Counted from the first letter of the stretch, positions 48,555-57,592 are shown. The stretch: DNA of 64,000 nucleotides from Pseudomonas synxantha (GCF_900105675.1 NZ_LT629786.1:1550001-1614000), one strand, 5' to 3'. Notes: generated by a model not told the origin, from the sequence alone. Translations and numbers: made by a program.

Positions 48555-48947
48555 ATGGGCATGCGCGAAGAGATCCAGGCCGAACTGGCTGAAGCGTTCG
48601 ACGATCCTGACGGCTTGGCCGACGCGGTTAAGCCCGTGACGGGCGTGCGCAAGGTTGCGGGCGAGTATGACCCCGACTTGGGTGGCGAAACGCCGGAGAC
48701 CACGGTGACGTACTCGGGGCGCGGTGTTCTGGGCAGCTACCTGTCCAAGGAGATCGACGGTTCCCTCATCCAGACCACCGACAAGAAGCTGCTCGTGCTG
48801 CAAAACGAGCTATTCGTCTCGGATGGCGCCGTGCCAACGGCGTTACCGGCAGCGCCGGCCATTGGCGACATCATCAACGGCCTGCGGGTTATGAATGTGT
48901 CCGCCGATCCGGCCGATGCCACCTGGACAGCTCAGTTGAGGAAGTGA
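48555..48947 (+). CDS. Head-closure/neck protein
   Basis: This 130-residue protein (MGMREEIQAELAEAFDDPDG...) is beta-rich in its second half (GRGVLGSYLSKEIDGSLIQT). Location and length match lambda FII-type head-closure proteins. Homologues are sometimes misnamed glutamate 5-kinase. ATG at 48555 has AAAGGATC upstream. Confidence 0.7.
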   Translation: MGMREEIQAELAEAFDDPDGLADAVKPVTGVRKVAGEYDPDLGGETPETTVTYSGRGVLGSYLSKEIDGSLIQTTDKKLLVLQNELFVSDGAVPTALPAAPAIGDIINGLRVMNVSADPADATWTAQLRK

Positions 48948-48948
48948 C

Positions 48949-49545
48949 ATGGCAAGTAAAGGCGCCGGTCTGAGCGGAAGTTTTTCAGCTCAAATACAGG
49001 ATTTCGCAGACCAAGCAAAAGAAGCTATAGATGCGACGTTGCGCGACATCATTATCAAGGTCGGGACGAGTGTAATTACGATGTCTCCGGTTGGGCAGCC
49101 AGAGATTTGGAAGATCAACAAAATAAGCCTCGAGTACAACAAGGCGGTCGCCGAGCATAACGACAACCTGCGAAAGAACCCTCAAAATTTCGACAAGCGC
49201 GGGTACTTAAGGCGCGGCCTCAAACTCAATGACGGTATGGGTATTCTCGCTCCAAAGGGATACGTTGGCGGGCGATTTAGGAACAACTGGATGTTCAGCG
49301 TCGGCACACCGGACAACTCGACAACCGAGGCGGTTGATGCGTCAGGGGCGGGCTCAATGGCGCGCATCGTCAATGGCGCAATTGAGTTCAACGCGGGCGA
49401 AACAGCCTACATAACAAACTCCCTGCCGTACGCAATTCCTTTGGAATATGGACACAGCTCCCAGGCTCCAAACGGAATGATTAGGGTGACCGTGGCTCGC
49501 TTCCAGCAGACCGTGCTGGAGGCCATCAGGAATAACCAGGTATGA
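48949..49545 (+). CDS. HK97 gp10-like neck/tail-completion protein
   Basis: This 198-residue protein has FRNNWMFSVGTPDNSTTEAV and the NSLPYAIPLEYGHSSQAPNG motif typical of HK97 gp10/lambda Z-type proteins, then MIRVTVARFQQTVLEA. It joins head and tail. It is slightly more AT-rich than the flanks. It overlaps the next gene by four bases. Confidence 0.83.
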   Translation: MASKGAGLSGSFSAQIQDFADQAKEAIDATLRDIIIKVGTSVITMSPVGQPEIWKINKISLEYNKAVAEHNDNLRKNPQNFDKRGYLRRGLKLNDGMGILAPKGYVGGRFRNNWMFSVGTPDNSTTEAVDASGAGSMARIVNGAIEFNAGETAYITNSLPYAIPLEYGHSSQAPNGMIRVTVARFQQTVLEAIRNNQV

Positions 49546-49961
49546 GTCACGCAATCATCGCCTCGATCTACGAGGCAAAGCTCATCGCCTGGAACGCTGC
49601 CAGGTCGGAGAAGTTGAAGATCGTCTTGGAGAACAAGGCCTACACGCCGGCGGCGGACGAGACCTACCTTAGGGCGTTCACGATCCCGGGCGATACCGCG
49701 AGCAACACGCTCGGCGGTGATCACCGGCTGTTCACCGGCGTGTTCCAGGTGAGCATCATCGCGCCGGCGGGCACCGGCAAGACCAAGACGAACCCGATAG
49801 CAGCCGAACTGACCGACCTCTTCCCGCTGTATGTGCGCGACACGAAGAACGGCTTCGTCGTCACGCCCATGACACCTGTCGATCAGGGCCCCGGTATCAC
49901 CGGCGACTCCACCTACACCGTACCGCTGTCGTTCTCATACCGGTCCGACACCACACCATAA
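49542..49961 (+). CDS. Tail terminator protein (lambda U-like, DUF4128)
   Basis: This 139-residue protein shows the DUF4128 pattern: a helical start (YEAKLIAWNAARSEKLKIVL), LRAFTIPGDTASNTLGGDHRL, FQVSIIAPAGTGKTKTNPIA and a terminal beta strand. Such proteins cap the tail tube at the end of polymerisation. Confidence 0.85.
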   Translation: MSHAIIASIYEAKLIAWNAARSEKLKIVLENKAYTPAADETYLRAFTIPGDTASNTLGGDHRLFTGVFQVSIIAPAGTGKTKTNPIAAELTDLFPLYVRDTKNGFVVTPMTPVDQGPGITGDSTYTVPLSFSYRSDTTP

Positions 49962-49983
49962 CCCGCCCGTTGGGCAAATCCTG

Positions 49984-50007
49984 AACCCGCCAAGTGCGGG
50001 TTTTGTC
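49984..50007 (+). terminator. Hairpin before the tail tube gene
   Basis: AACCCGC at 49984-49990 pairs with GCGGGTT at 49996-50002 and is followed by TTG. Confidence 0.7.
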
Positions 50008-50029
50008 ATTACTGCAAAGAGGAAAACCC

Positions 50030-50701
50030 ATGTCGATCTACTTCCCCAACGGGGCAACACTGGCGCTCTCGACCGGCTTTGCTGCCGCCAAGTTGATCTC
50101 CGCCATCAGCAACGCAAATCCGGGTGTGGCCACGGCCCTGGCCAACGGTTTCGCCAATGGCGACATCCTGCTGATCACTTCTGGCTGGGAGGACATCAAC
50201 GAGCGAGCCGTGCGCGTGTCCAACGCTGCGGCCGGCGCCTTCACGCTGGAAGGCATCGATACCTCGAACGTTGCGTTCTTCCCGGACGGCATCAGCGCGG
50301 GCACCGCCAAAAAGGTCACCGGCTGGGTTGCGGTGAACCAAGTGATCGGTAACTCGATGTCTGGCGGTGAGCAGCAATACTGGACGTACGCACCGCTGGA
50401 GGCTCGCCGCGACAAGCAGATTCCGACCACCAAGAATGCCCAGGCGTTTGCTTTCCAGCTCGCCGACGACGACAGCCTGGCTTGGTACGACGAACTGGAC
50501 AAGGCTGATCGTGAGAAGGAAGTGCGCATCCTGCGGATGTCTCTGCCGAACGGTAAAACGATCTACTACGCCGGTTACCCGTCGTTCAACAAAACACCAA
50601 CGCTGGTGCGCAACGAGGGTGCTGCTGTGACGTTCGGCTTCACCATCAACGCTGAGATTACGGCGTACCGCGCGCCAGTGGCTGCTGGCGGGGGTAGCTG
50701 A
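50030..50701 (+). CDS. Major tail tube protein
   Basis: This 223-residue protein has the tail-tube pattern: a beta-rich core with GWVAVNQVIGNSMSGGEQQY, YAPLEARRDKQIPTTKNAQA and SFNKTPTLVRNEGAAVTFGF, ending in a short Gly-rich tail. It forms the non-contractile tube. ATG at 50030 has AGAGGAAAA upstream. It precedes the chaperone genes as lambda V does. Confidence 0.9.
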   Translation: MSIYFPNGATLALSTGFAAAKLISAISNANPGVATALANGFANGDILLITSGWEDINERAVRVSNAAAGAFTLEGIDTSNVAFFPDGISAGTAKKVTGWVAVNQVIGNSMSGGEQQYWTYAPLEARRDKQIPTTKNAQAFAFQLADDDSLAWYDELDKADREKEVRILRMSLPNGKTIYYAGYPSFNKTPTLVRNEGAAVTFGFTINAEITAYRAPVAAGGGS

Positions 50702-50703
50702 TC

Positions 50704-51093
50704 ATGGCGAAGTTCAAGATCGCGCAAGGCGCAACCTTCAAGGCTGATGTGGAGATTCCGCGCGTTGGCGGTGCATTCATCAAGGTGCCGTTTGAGTTCA
50801 AGTATCGGAACCGCAATGAACTGGCGGCCTTGTTTGCGGGGTGGCAGCAACGGGCGAAGGACGATCAGGAGGCTTTCAAGGCCAAAGCTGACGATCTGAC
50901 CCTGGTGGATATCACTGATGCGGACATTGAACGCCAGGTAGATCAGGTCCAGGCATTGGTTGAAGGCTGGGGGTTTGAAGACAAGCTGAGCCCTGAGTCG
51001 ATCCGTGCGCTGGTGGAAACATCTGCCGGCGCCGGTGAGGCCATTGTCGCGGCCTATCAAGCGGCTTACGCACCGGCCCGCGCGGGAAACTGA
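50704..51093 (+). CDS. Tail assembly chaperone (lambda G-like)
   Basis: This 129-residue protein matches lambda G-type tail chaperones: KFKIAQGATFKADVEIPRVG at the start, FEFKYRNRNELAALFAGW, a helical VDQVQALVEGWGFEDKLSPE part and an Ala-rich end. It coats the tape measure protein during tail assembly. Its last codons contain GGGAAAC at 51084-51090 directly before TGA, a classical -1 slippery heptamer, so part of the ribosomes should continue into the next frame. Confidence 0.9.
   Translation: MAKFKIAQGATFKADVEIPRVGGAFIKVPFEFKYRNRNELAALFAGWQQRAKDDQEAFKAKADDLTLVDITDADIERQVDQVQALVEGWGFEDKLSPESIRALVETSAGAGEAIVAAYQAAYAPARAGN
51084..51090 (+). promoter_or_regulatory. -1 ribosomal frameshift site GGGAAAC
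   Basis: In the G frame it reads G-GGA-AAC then TGA; slipping one base back gives GGG-AAA then CTG at 51090, opening a frame that stays open to 51404. This is the XXXYYYZ design used for lambda G/GT. Confidence 0.88.
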
Positions 51094-51404
51094 TCCGCGT
51101 CGCACGCGCCCTGTATGAGCCACCTCCGAGTGCCGAGCAGTTGGCGGCATTCGGTCTTGACGCCTCGGACATGGAAGATGCGTTCGAGGTGTGGCCGTGT
51201 GTTTGGCCTTCATTCCGCCTATTCGACGGCCTCTCTACTCAGTGGCGCACCGGCGCGTGCGGCGCGACCGGCATTGATTACACCGCAATCACCAGCGTTG
51301 CCGAGCTCATCGGCATGAAGAAAAAACAACTCAGAGAGATCTTCCCCGACCTTCAAGTAATGGAGGCCGAGGCGTTGCTCGTTATGTCTGAGCAATCGAA
51401 ATAA
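51090..51404 (+). CDS. T extension of the tail chaperone GT fusion (DUF1799), read by -1 frameshift
   Basis: After frameshifting, codons from CTG at 51090 encode 104 residues, LIRVARALYEPPPSAEQLAA then FGLDASDMEDAFEVWP, with the DUF1799 core around ATGIDYTAITSVAELIG and the end REIFPDLQVMEAEALLVMS. The full GT product would be 233 residues (50704-51090 joined to 51090-51404). The frame has no good start of its own: only a TTG at 51141 with a weak site. In lambda the T part binds the tail tube protein. Confidence 0.85.
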   Translation: MIRVARALYEPPPSAEQLAAFGLDASDMEDAFEVWPCVWPSFRLFDGLSTQWRTGACGATGIDYTAITSVAELIGMKKKQLREIFPDLQVMEAEALLVMSEQSK

Positions 51405-51414
51405 TGGAGCACTC

Positions 51415-54400
51415 ATGTCTACGATCGCTGAGCTTGGCATTGCGGTAAATTCAGGCGAAGCGGTCAAGGCCACCTCCGACCTGGAGAATCTCGCCCAGGC
51501 CGGCGCCAAGGCCGAGAAAGCGGCTGATGGTGTGTCTGCCGGCTTCGACAAGGCGGCGACCGCAACGGCGGATCTGTCGGCGTCTGAGCGCAAGCTTTCC
51601 GAGACGCTCGACGAAGCCAAGGCCCGCCTTCTGGCAACGGCGAAGGCCTCCCTGGAGTCGAGCGAGTATTACCAGCGCCTGACCACCAGCGTGAACACCA
51701 ACGCTTCCGCTATGGAGTCGTCGGGATCGTCGGTAAGCAGCCTGGCTTCGCTTCAGCGGCGCTTGCAGGCTGAATCGGATGCGCTTGTCGGCTCGACTGA
51801 TCGTCAGGCCGAGGCAACCAAGAAGGCCGCCGCAGCGACCGGAGTTCAGGCCGAGGGCCTGCAAGAGCTGCTCGGCAAGCTCAACCCAACAATGGCCGCG
51901 CTCGACAAGCTCGATCAGCAGCAGGCGCAGTTGCAGAAGTACAAGGCGGCCGGCGTCATTGATGCCGACACCTTCCGCGAGTACTCGACACGTATCGACG
52001 CGTCCCGGCAGAAGCTGGGCGAATTCGATGAGGGGCTTCGGAAAACCGGTATCAGTTCGGGGCAGACGCAGGCGGCGCTACGGCAACTGCCCGCGCAGTT
52101 CACGGACATTTTCACCAGCCTGGCGGGTGGCCAGAACCCTCTGATGGTCCTGATTCAACAGGGCGGTCAGATCAAGGACTCGTTCGGCGGCATTGGCCCG
52201 ACAATGGACGCGCTCAAGGACAAGTTCCGCTCGCTGTTTTCTGGCGGTGCTGGTGCTGCTGTGCTGGGCGAATCCCTGGCGGGCATTGCTTCTGGCGCGA
52301 AGGACACTGCCGAAAACGCAGGCGAGGCAGGCGAAAGCCTCTCAGACCTGGCTGAAGGCTCGAACACAGCGGCGGAAGCGGCTGAGAACGCGCAGAAGGC
52401 ATATGGCGCACTTCCGCCAGCCGTTACCGGCGCCTCTATGAGTATTTTGGGCATGGTCGCGGCGGTGGCGGCGGTCGCAGCAGTCCTTGGTACCGTGATC
52501 TATGGATACAGCCAGGGTAGCCAGGAGGCTGGTGAGTACAACAAGGCGCTGATCCTCACCGGGAATTACGCCGGCACCTCGGCTGATCAACTAGCAAGCT
52601 TGGCGCGCCAAGTCAGCGCAACGAACGGCACCACAGGCGAGGCCGCCGCATCGCTGGCCAAGCTGGCCGGTAGCGGCGCCGTCGCAGGTGAGAGTTTCGG
52701 AATGATTGCCGAGGCTGCGGCGGCAATGGAGGACGCCACCGGCAAGTCGGTAGACGCAACCATTGCCGAGTTCATCAAGATCGCGAAGGACCCCGTTGCG
52801 GCGGCCAAGGAGCTGAATGACCAGTACAACTTCCTTACTGCGTCCGTTTACTCGCAGATTGTCGCGCTCAAGGAACAGGGCGACACGGTAGGCGCAGCCG
52901 ATCTGTTGACCAAGGCTTACGCAGAAACCATTCAGACCCGAAGCGGTGAAATCACCCAGAACCTAGGTCTGATAGAGCGCGCCTGGAAGGGTATCAAAGA
53001 GGCAGCCGCTGGAGCGCTGGATGCGACATTGAATGCCGGCCGCGCCCTCACCATGGAAGAGCAGGCCCAGGCTATACGGGATCGTCTCGCAACCAATCAA
53101 GGAAAGGGCGGTCGCCTCCAAGGGCTTGGAGCTGAGACGCGGAATACCAAGAAAGACCAGGCCGACCTGACGCTCCTTGAGCTTCAAATCGAAGCTGAGA
53201 AATCCAAGACAGGCTACTTGGGCGAGCAGGCGCGAATCCAAAAAGAGGGTATTGCCGCCGAACAGCGCCTGAAGCAGATCAGCGACTCTAACCTCACCAA
53301 TGCCGAGAAACGCGGCAAATTGACTGAGGAGTATCTGCGCTACGTCAAGCAGCTCAAGGAGGCAAACCCGGACAGCCCGTTCGTCAAGGATGACTACGTT
53401 GCCAAAACCCTCCAGAACATCAAGGACAAGAACAAAGATCCAAAGGGCACGTCCGCCGGCCCCGTGGACCTTACCGTCTTCAACGACGCCCAGAACGCAC
53501 TCAGGGGTATTCAGGACGAGTACGCTAACACCCTAAGGCAATTGGACGCCGCACAGAAGGCCGGGCTGATTTCGCAGGCTGATTACGCCACACAGCGCGC
53601 AGTTTTGATCCGCGCCGAAAAGGACGAGGTAACCGCCGGCTACCAAGCCGAGATATCGGCGCTGGAAGCTGCCCAGGGCAAGAAAGCTACAACGGCTGAG
53701 CAAAGCATCCAGCTGGACCAGAAGATCGCCGATGCACGCGCCGGCATGGTCAAGGCGCAAAAAGATGCCGACAGCCAGTTGGAAGTGCTGGCGATTGCGG
53801 AGAAGGGACGACTCGATAAGCAATCGCTCAACATTAAACGGTACGTCGATGCGCTGGGTGAGCAACAGAAGGCCCTGGAGCTGGCCGGTCAACGTGCCGT
53901 TATTGGGGTAGGCCAAGGAGATCGGCAAAACGCATTGTCCGGCGAGCTGAATGGCCAGCAGGACACCTATGCCAAGCAGGTTCGCGATCTTGAGAGCCAG
54001 CAGTCCGACCCATCACGGAAGATGGACCCGGAAGAGTTCGCTCGAAAGTCGCAAGCCCTTGCCGACGCGAACAAGAAAGCCACCGATCAGATCCGGCAAA
54101 ACTACGCGGACGTGGAGGCCGCTCAGCGCGATTGGACGAAGGGCGCATCTGCTGCCTGGGAAAACTATCTGGATTCGGCGCAGAACGTTGCAGGCCAGAC
54201 CAAGGCGCTGTTCAGTAACGCGTTCAGTTCCATGGAGGACGCGATTGTCAACTTCGCCATGACCGGGAAGCTGTCCTTCGCGGATTTCACCAAATCCATC
54301 CTGGCGGACATGGCGCGTATTGCCGCCCGCCAGGCTGCTTCTGGGCTGCTCAGTTCTCTTGCGGGGCTTGGGGCTTCGGCTTTGGGGGCGTATTTCGGTG

Positions 54401-54879
54401 GAGGTTCTGCCCCGTCATCTGCGGGCTCAACCGCTGCCGGCTACAGCCCTGAGGTTCTTGCTGGCTGGTCCGGTGTCACTCAGGCCAACGGGGGCGCCTG
54501 GTCGGGCGGTGTACAGATGTTCGCCGACGGCGGCGCGTTCACCAACTCAGTCGTCAGCAAGCCAACGGCCTTCGGTATGGCCGGCGGCAAGAAGGGCATT
54601 ATGGGAGAGGCGGGTGATGAGGCGATCATGCCTCTCGCCCGGACATCCAGCGGCAAGCTAGGCGTTATGGCCATGGGCGGCGGCGGGGCCGGGTCAACAC
54701 AGATCAATGTCGAGGTGCATATCGATGGTGACGGTAACGCGTCGTCCTCGGCTGATGCGCCTGGCTATGACCTGTTCGGCAAAGAGCTGGCCACGTTCGT
54801 TGAGCAGAAGTATCAAGAGTTGCGCTCAAGGGACATGCGCCAGGGCGGCGTCATCAACAAAGCAATCAAGGGGCGCTGA
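51415..54879 (+). CDS. Tail tape measure protein
   Basis: This 1154-residue protein sets tail length. It has a coiled-coil N-terminal region (residues 1-220), a lambda-type tape-measure core with a membrane-like helix near 340-365 (SILGMVAAVAAVAAVLGTVI), TGTAGEAAASLAKL-like ATNGTTGEAAASLAKLAGSG, and a C-terminal lambda H-like domain near 900-985 (SAAWENYLDSAQNVAGQTKA, FAMTGKLSFADFTKSILADM). It ends overlapping the M gene by one base. Length predicts a tail of roughly 170 nm if each residue spans about 0.15 nm. Confidence 0.95.
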   Translation: MSTIAELGIAVNSGEAVKATSDLENLAQAGAKAEKAADGVSAGFDKAATATADLSASERKLSETLDEAKARLLATAKASLESSEYYQRLTTSVNTNASAMESSGSSVSSLASLQRRLQAESDALVGSTDRQAEATKKAAAATGVQAEGLQELLGKLNPTMAALDKLDQQQAQLQKYKAAGVIDADTFREYSTRIDASRQKLGEFDEGLRKTGISSGQTQAALRQLPAQFTDIFTSLAGGQNPLMVLIQQGGQIKDSFGGIGPTMDALKDKFRSLFSGGAGAAVLGESLAGIASGAKDTAENAGEAGESLSDLAEGSNTAAEAAENAQKAYGALPPAVTGASMSILGMVAAVAAVAAVLGTVIYGYSQGSQEAGEYNKALILTGNYAGTSADQLASLARQVSATNGTTGEAAASLAKLAGSGAVAGESFGMIAEAAAAMEDATGKSVDATIAEFIKIAKDPVAAAKELNDQYNFLTASVYSQIVALKEQGDTVGAADLLTKAYAETIQTRSGEITQNLGLIERAWKGIKEAAAGALDATLNAGRALTMEEQAQAIRDRLATNQGKGGRLQGLGAETRNTKKDQADLTLLELQIEAEKSKTGYLGEQARIQKEGIAAEQRLKQISDSNLTNAEKRGKLTEEYLRYVKQLKEANPDSPFVKDDYVAKTLQNIKDKNKDPKGTSAGPVDLTVFNDAQNALRGIQDEYANTLRQLDAAQKAGLISQADYATQRAVLIRAEKDEVTAGYQAEISALEAAQGKKATTAEQSIQLDQKIADARAGMVKAQKDADSQLEVLAIAEKGRLDKQSLNIKRYVDALGEQQKALELAGQRAVIGVGQGDRQNALSGELNGQQDTYAKQVRDLESQQSDPSRKMDPEEFARKSQALADANKKATDQIRQNYADVEAAQRDWTKGASAAWENYLDSAQNVAGQTKALFSNAFSSMEDAIVNFAMTGKLSFADFTKSILADMARIAARQAASGLLSSLAGLGASALGAYFGGGSAPSSAGSTAAGYSPEVLAGWSGVTQANGGAWSGGVQMFADGGAFTNSVVSKPTAFGMAGGKKGIMGEAGDEAIMPLARTSSGKLGVMAMGGGGAGSTQINVEVHIDGDGNASSSADAPGYDLFGKELATFVEQKYQELRSRDMRQGGVINKAIKGR

Positions 54880-55217
54880 TGGCAATCGAACGATTCACCT
54901 GGGCAACGGAGAAGGGCGCGGAGGGTGATATCACCCAGCGCGTTCGCTCTAAGAAGTTCGGTGACGGTTATGAACAGTCGGTCGAGGACGGCCTCAATAA
55001 TAAGTCGCAGTCCTGGCCGGTCACCTTTACCGGCATGAAGTCGCGCATCAAGGACATCATGGCCTTCCTCGACCGGCACAAAGGGGCAACGGGCTTCCTC
55101 TGGGAGCCGCCCCTGGGTGAGCTTGGCCTTTACAAGTGCAACGGCTACAAGCCAGTGCACCGGGGCGGCCAGGTCTACGCCATCACCGCTACTTTCCAGC
55201 AAACCTTTCATCCCTGA
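54879..55217 (+). CDS. Minor tail protein M
   Basis: This 112-residue protein matches lambda M: FTWATEKGAEGDITQRVRSK then FGDGYEQ near the start, FLDRHKGATGFLWEPPLGE and a terminal TATFQQTF. It is part of the tail tip baseplate. Confidence 0.92.
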   Translation: MAIERFTWATEKGAEGDITQRVRSKKFGDGYEQSVEDGLNNKSQSWPVTFTGMKSRIKDIMAFLDRHKGATGFLWEPPLGELGLYKCNGYKPVHRGGQVYAITATFQQTFHP

Positions 55218-55228
55218 GATAACCGCCC

Positions 55229-55981
55229 ATGGCACTGATCACGGACATCCAGAAACTGGAGCCCGGCGGCGAGATTCGCCTGTTTGAAATTGACGGGACG
55301 GAATACGGCGCTGATTACCTGCGCTTCCACGGTCACGCCATCCCGCACACGCCAGAGGAATTGCTTGCCTACGAAGGATCCGAAGAGGACCTGCCAGCCA
55401 AGTCGATTATCTGGCAGGGCCAGGAATACGCGGCCTGGCCGGTGCAGATTGAGGGTATTTCCTCGAGCAGCGATGGCACCGCTTCTCGGCCGACTTTCGC
55501 CGCAGGCAACGTCAACGGGCGCGTAACAGCGTTGTGTCTGGCCTTCGAGGACATGCTCAAGTTCAAGCTGACGGTCCGCGAGACCCTGGCCAAGTACCTG
55601 GACGCGGCCAACTTCCCCGATGGCAATCCGACAGCCGACCCGACCCAGGAGGCGCTGGAGATCTGGTACATCGACCAGAAAACCAGCGAGGACGGCGAGG
55701 CGGTGGTCTGGGAGCTGTCTTCCCCGGGTGAGATTGATAACCACGGGCTGCCCGGCCGGCAAATGACGACGTTCTGCCACTGGGCCATGACCAACGGTTA
55801 CCGGGGGCCGGACTGCGGATACACCGGCGCGGCCATGTTCGACGACGAGGACAACCCAACGGACGACCCAGCGCTGGACCGGTGCAAGGGTTGCCTGTCG
55901 TCCTGCAAGCTGCGCTTCGGCGAAAACAACGAACTGTCCTTCGGTGGATTCCCTGCCGTTTCCCTGATAGCAAGGAGCTGA
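55229..55981 (+). CDS. Minor tail protein L
   Basis: This 250-residue protein matches lambda L. C-terminal cysteines in TTFCHWAM, GPDCGYTG and DRCKGCLSSC are in the pattern that binds an iron-sulphur cluster in lambda L. The N-terminal part is beta-rich. It lies in the canonical M-L-K order. Confidence 0.92.
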   Translation: MALITDIQKLEPGGEIRLFEIDGTEYGADYLRFHGHAIPHTPEELLAYEGSEEDLPAKSIIWQGQEYAAWPVQIEGISSSSDGTASRPTFAAGNVNGRVTALCLAFEDMLKFKLTVRETLAKYLDAANFPDGNPTADPTQEALEIWYIDQKTSEDGEAVVWELSSPGEIDNHGLPGRQMTTFCHWAMTNGYRGPDCGYTGAAMFDDEDNPTDDPALDRCKGCLSSCKLRFGENNELSFGGFPAVSLIARS

Positions 55982-55983
55982 CC

Positions 55984-56748
55984 ATGCGCAAGCACATAAT
56001 TGCGACGGTCCAGGCGCATGCGGCAGCCGAGTATCCGCGCGAATGCTGCGGTCTGCTACTCGCTGTTGGCCGGGCGCAGAAGTATTTCCCTTGCCGAAAC
56101 ATCGCCACCGAGCCGAACGAAGAGTTCCGGCTTGATCCCGAGGACTATGCTGCGGCGGAAGACTTGGGCGAAGTGATCGGCATTGTTCACTCACACCCGG
56201 ATGCCACCAGCAGGCCGTCACCGCATGACCTGGCCATGTGCGAGGCCACGGCCTTGCCCTGGCACATTCTGTCCTGGCCCGAGGGCGACCTGCGGTCGAT
56301 CACCCCGACCGGCAATACCCCGTTGCTGAATCGCCCGTTCGTGCACGGGGCCTGGGACTGCTGGCAGGTCTGCGCTGACTGGTATCAACGTGAGTGGGGG
56401 CTCGAGTTCGAAGCCTTCCAGCGCGCCGACGGCTGGTGGGAGAGTGCGCAAAACGCCAGCCTGTACGAGGCGAACTACGAGGCGGCTGGGTTTGTGCGCG
56501 TCGACCGGCCACAGCGCGGTGACATGATCGTTATGCAGGTTGGCCGTACGGTGCACCCGAACCACGCAGGCATATACCTGGGCACCGATCCGGCGCTACC
56601 TGGTGAAGACTCAGGTACCTTCGGCCCTGGCCCGTTCCTGCTGCACCACCTATACGGCAGGCCATCCGAGATCATCGTCTACGGGGGGCCATACCTCGAC
56701 AGAACACGCTTGATCCTGAGGCACAAAACAGCATTCAACCCTGAATGA
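55984..56748 (+). CDS. Tail tip protein K (JAB/MPN plus NlpC/P60)
   Basis: This 254-residue protein joins a JAB/MPN metalloprotease-like domain (YPRECCGLLLAVGR, GIVHSHPDATSRPSPHDLAM with the HxH-x7-D metal site) to an NlpC/P60 peptidase domain (HGAWDCWQVCADWYQREWGL with the Cys, HPNHAGIYLG with the His). It may cut peptidoglycan cross-links during DNA entry. ATG at 55984. Confidence 0.92.
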   Translation: MRKHIIATVQAHAAAEYPRECCGLLLAVGRAQKYFPCRNIATEPNEEFRLDPEDYAAAEDLGEVIGIVHSHPDATSRPSPHDLAMCEATALPWHILSWPEGDLRSITPTGNTPLLNRPFVHGAWDCWQVCADWYQREWGLEFEAFQRADGWWESAQNASLYEANYEAAGFVRVDRPQRGDMIVMQVGRTVHPNHAGIYLGTDPALPGEDSGTFGPGPFLLHHLYGRPSEIIVYGGPYLDRTRLILRHKTAFNPE

Positions 56749-56794
56749 TAATCCGAATAGATCCTTGCAAAAGGTTGCGAATACTTGTTTACGG

Positions 56795-56822
56795 TTGTAA
56801 ATGGTTGGGCAATCGTTATAAT
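56795..56822 (+). promoter_or_regulatory. Strong sigma-70 promoter of the toxin-antitoxin pair
   Basis: TTGTAA at 56795-56800 and a perfect TATAAT at 56817-56822 with a 16-base spacer lie in an AT-rich interval (56749-56889), 68 bases before the antitoxin start. GGTTG pentamers repeated around it may be binding sites for the antitoxin. Confidence 0.75.
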
Positions 56823-56889
56823 TGGTTGACACCAGCTACAAAGCCGAATAGGCAGCTGAAACGCTATCGACCCAAGTAGGGCGAATCAA

Positions 56890-57060
56890 ATGACAAATAC
56901 TGAAATCCGGTTGGATGGAAAGAAATCCACGCTTAGCGCCTACGAGCGCAAGATGGCCCGTCAGCGCCCTGCTTTTCTCAATCAAGCCACGCTTGATTAC
57001 ATTGCTCATGATAGTGCCGCCTATCTGATTGAATTGGGTAAGAAGTCCGGCGCTAAATGA
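56890..57060 (+). CDS. Probable antitoxin of the YafO-type toxin
   Basis: The frame encodes 56 residues (MTNTEIRLDGKKSTLSAYER...), too small for usual size cut-offs. Its stop overlaps the start of the YafO-like gene in ATGA, the typical antitoxin-toxin coupling, and it has its own strong promoter. Sequence similarity to YafN is not evident; position and coupling carry the assignment. Confidence 0.7.
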   Translation: MTNTEIRLDGKKSTLSAYERKMARQRPAFLNQATLDYIAHDSAAYLIELGKKSGAK

Positions 57061-57515
57061 CAGCAGTCATCCTGAGCAGGAGGCTCACTCTTCTGATGCC
57101 GCGACAGGAAGCGGTTTCCCTCGTTTCCGAATTTAAGCTATGGCGCGAAGGTGGTATTGGGCCAGGCGATACGTTCGGTAAAGACTCAGCTTTTAAGAAA
57201 CCGAAGAGTCTAGTTGATATGGGCTTGAGGAAGGTTCATCTGGAAGAGCCTTCCGTCTCCCAAGAGTGGGACCGCGGGATACGCCGTGGGATTATAGACC
57301 CTCAGCGATTTACATCAAACCGAGTGCTCGTATATGGGCAGCTTGGTGAGATGAAGCATAACCCTTATCTGTTACTGACTATTCTTGATCCTGGGCACTC
57401 GTTCATGGAGCAGCCGGACCTTGTAAGGGGGTTGGGCGTTTTCTTTGAAACAGAGAGGCAGGATATCGGAAAATATTTCCCGTCTCCTGAGTGGATTTCA
57501 GCCGGCCCCCCATAA
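57057..57515 (+). CDS. YafO-family type II toxin (ribosome-dependent mRNA interferase)
   Basis: This 152-residue protein follows the YafO plan: FKLWREGGIGPGDTFGKDSA near residue 25 (YafO has SYKRDGVLPDIFGRDA), LRKVHLE, RVLVYGQLG, and LLLTILDPGHSF. YafO cleaves mRNA on the ribosome. Located among tail genes with its own promoter and terminator, it is a moron. It may hold the prophage or act in abortive infection. Confidence 0.82.
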   Translation: MTAVILSRRLTLLMPRQEAVSLVSEFKLWREGGIGPGDTFGKDSAFKKPKSLVDMGLRKVHLEEPSVSQEWDRGIRRGIIDPQRFTSNRVLVYGQLGEMKHNPYLLLTILDPGHSFMEQPDLVRGLGVFFETERQDIGKYFPSPEWISAGPP

Positions 57516-57539
57516 AACCGTTTTGCCGTGTGCCAGAAC

Positions 57540-57569
57540 GCCCAGCCTAACCGCTGGGCTTTTTCGTTT
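57540..57569 (+). terminator. Terminator of the toxin-antitoxin unit
   Basis: GCCCAGC at 57540-57546 pairs with GCTGGGC at 57553-57559, followed by TTTTTCGTTT. Confidence 0.88.
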
Positions 57570-57592
57570 CTGAGTATTGGTACAGGCGAGAA

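Noticed and set aside
48555..48947. Possible glutamate 5-kinase, a common database label for such genes
   Set aside because: No kinase motif and only 130 residues; the place among connector genes supports a head-closure protein.
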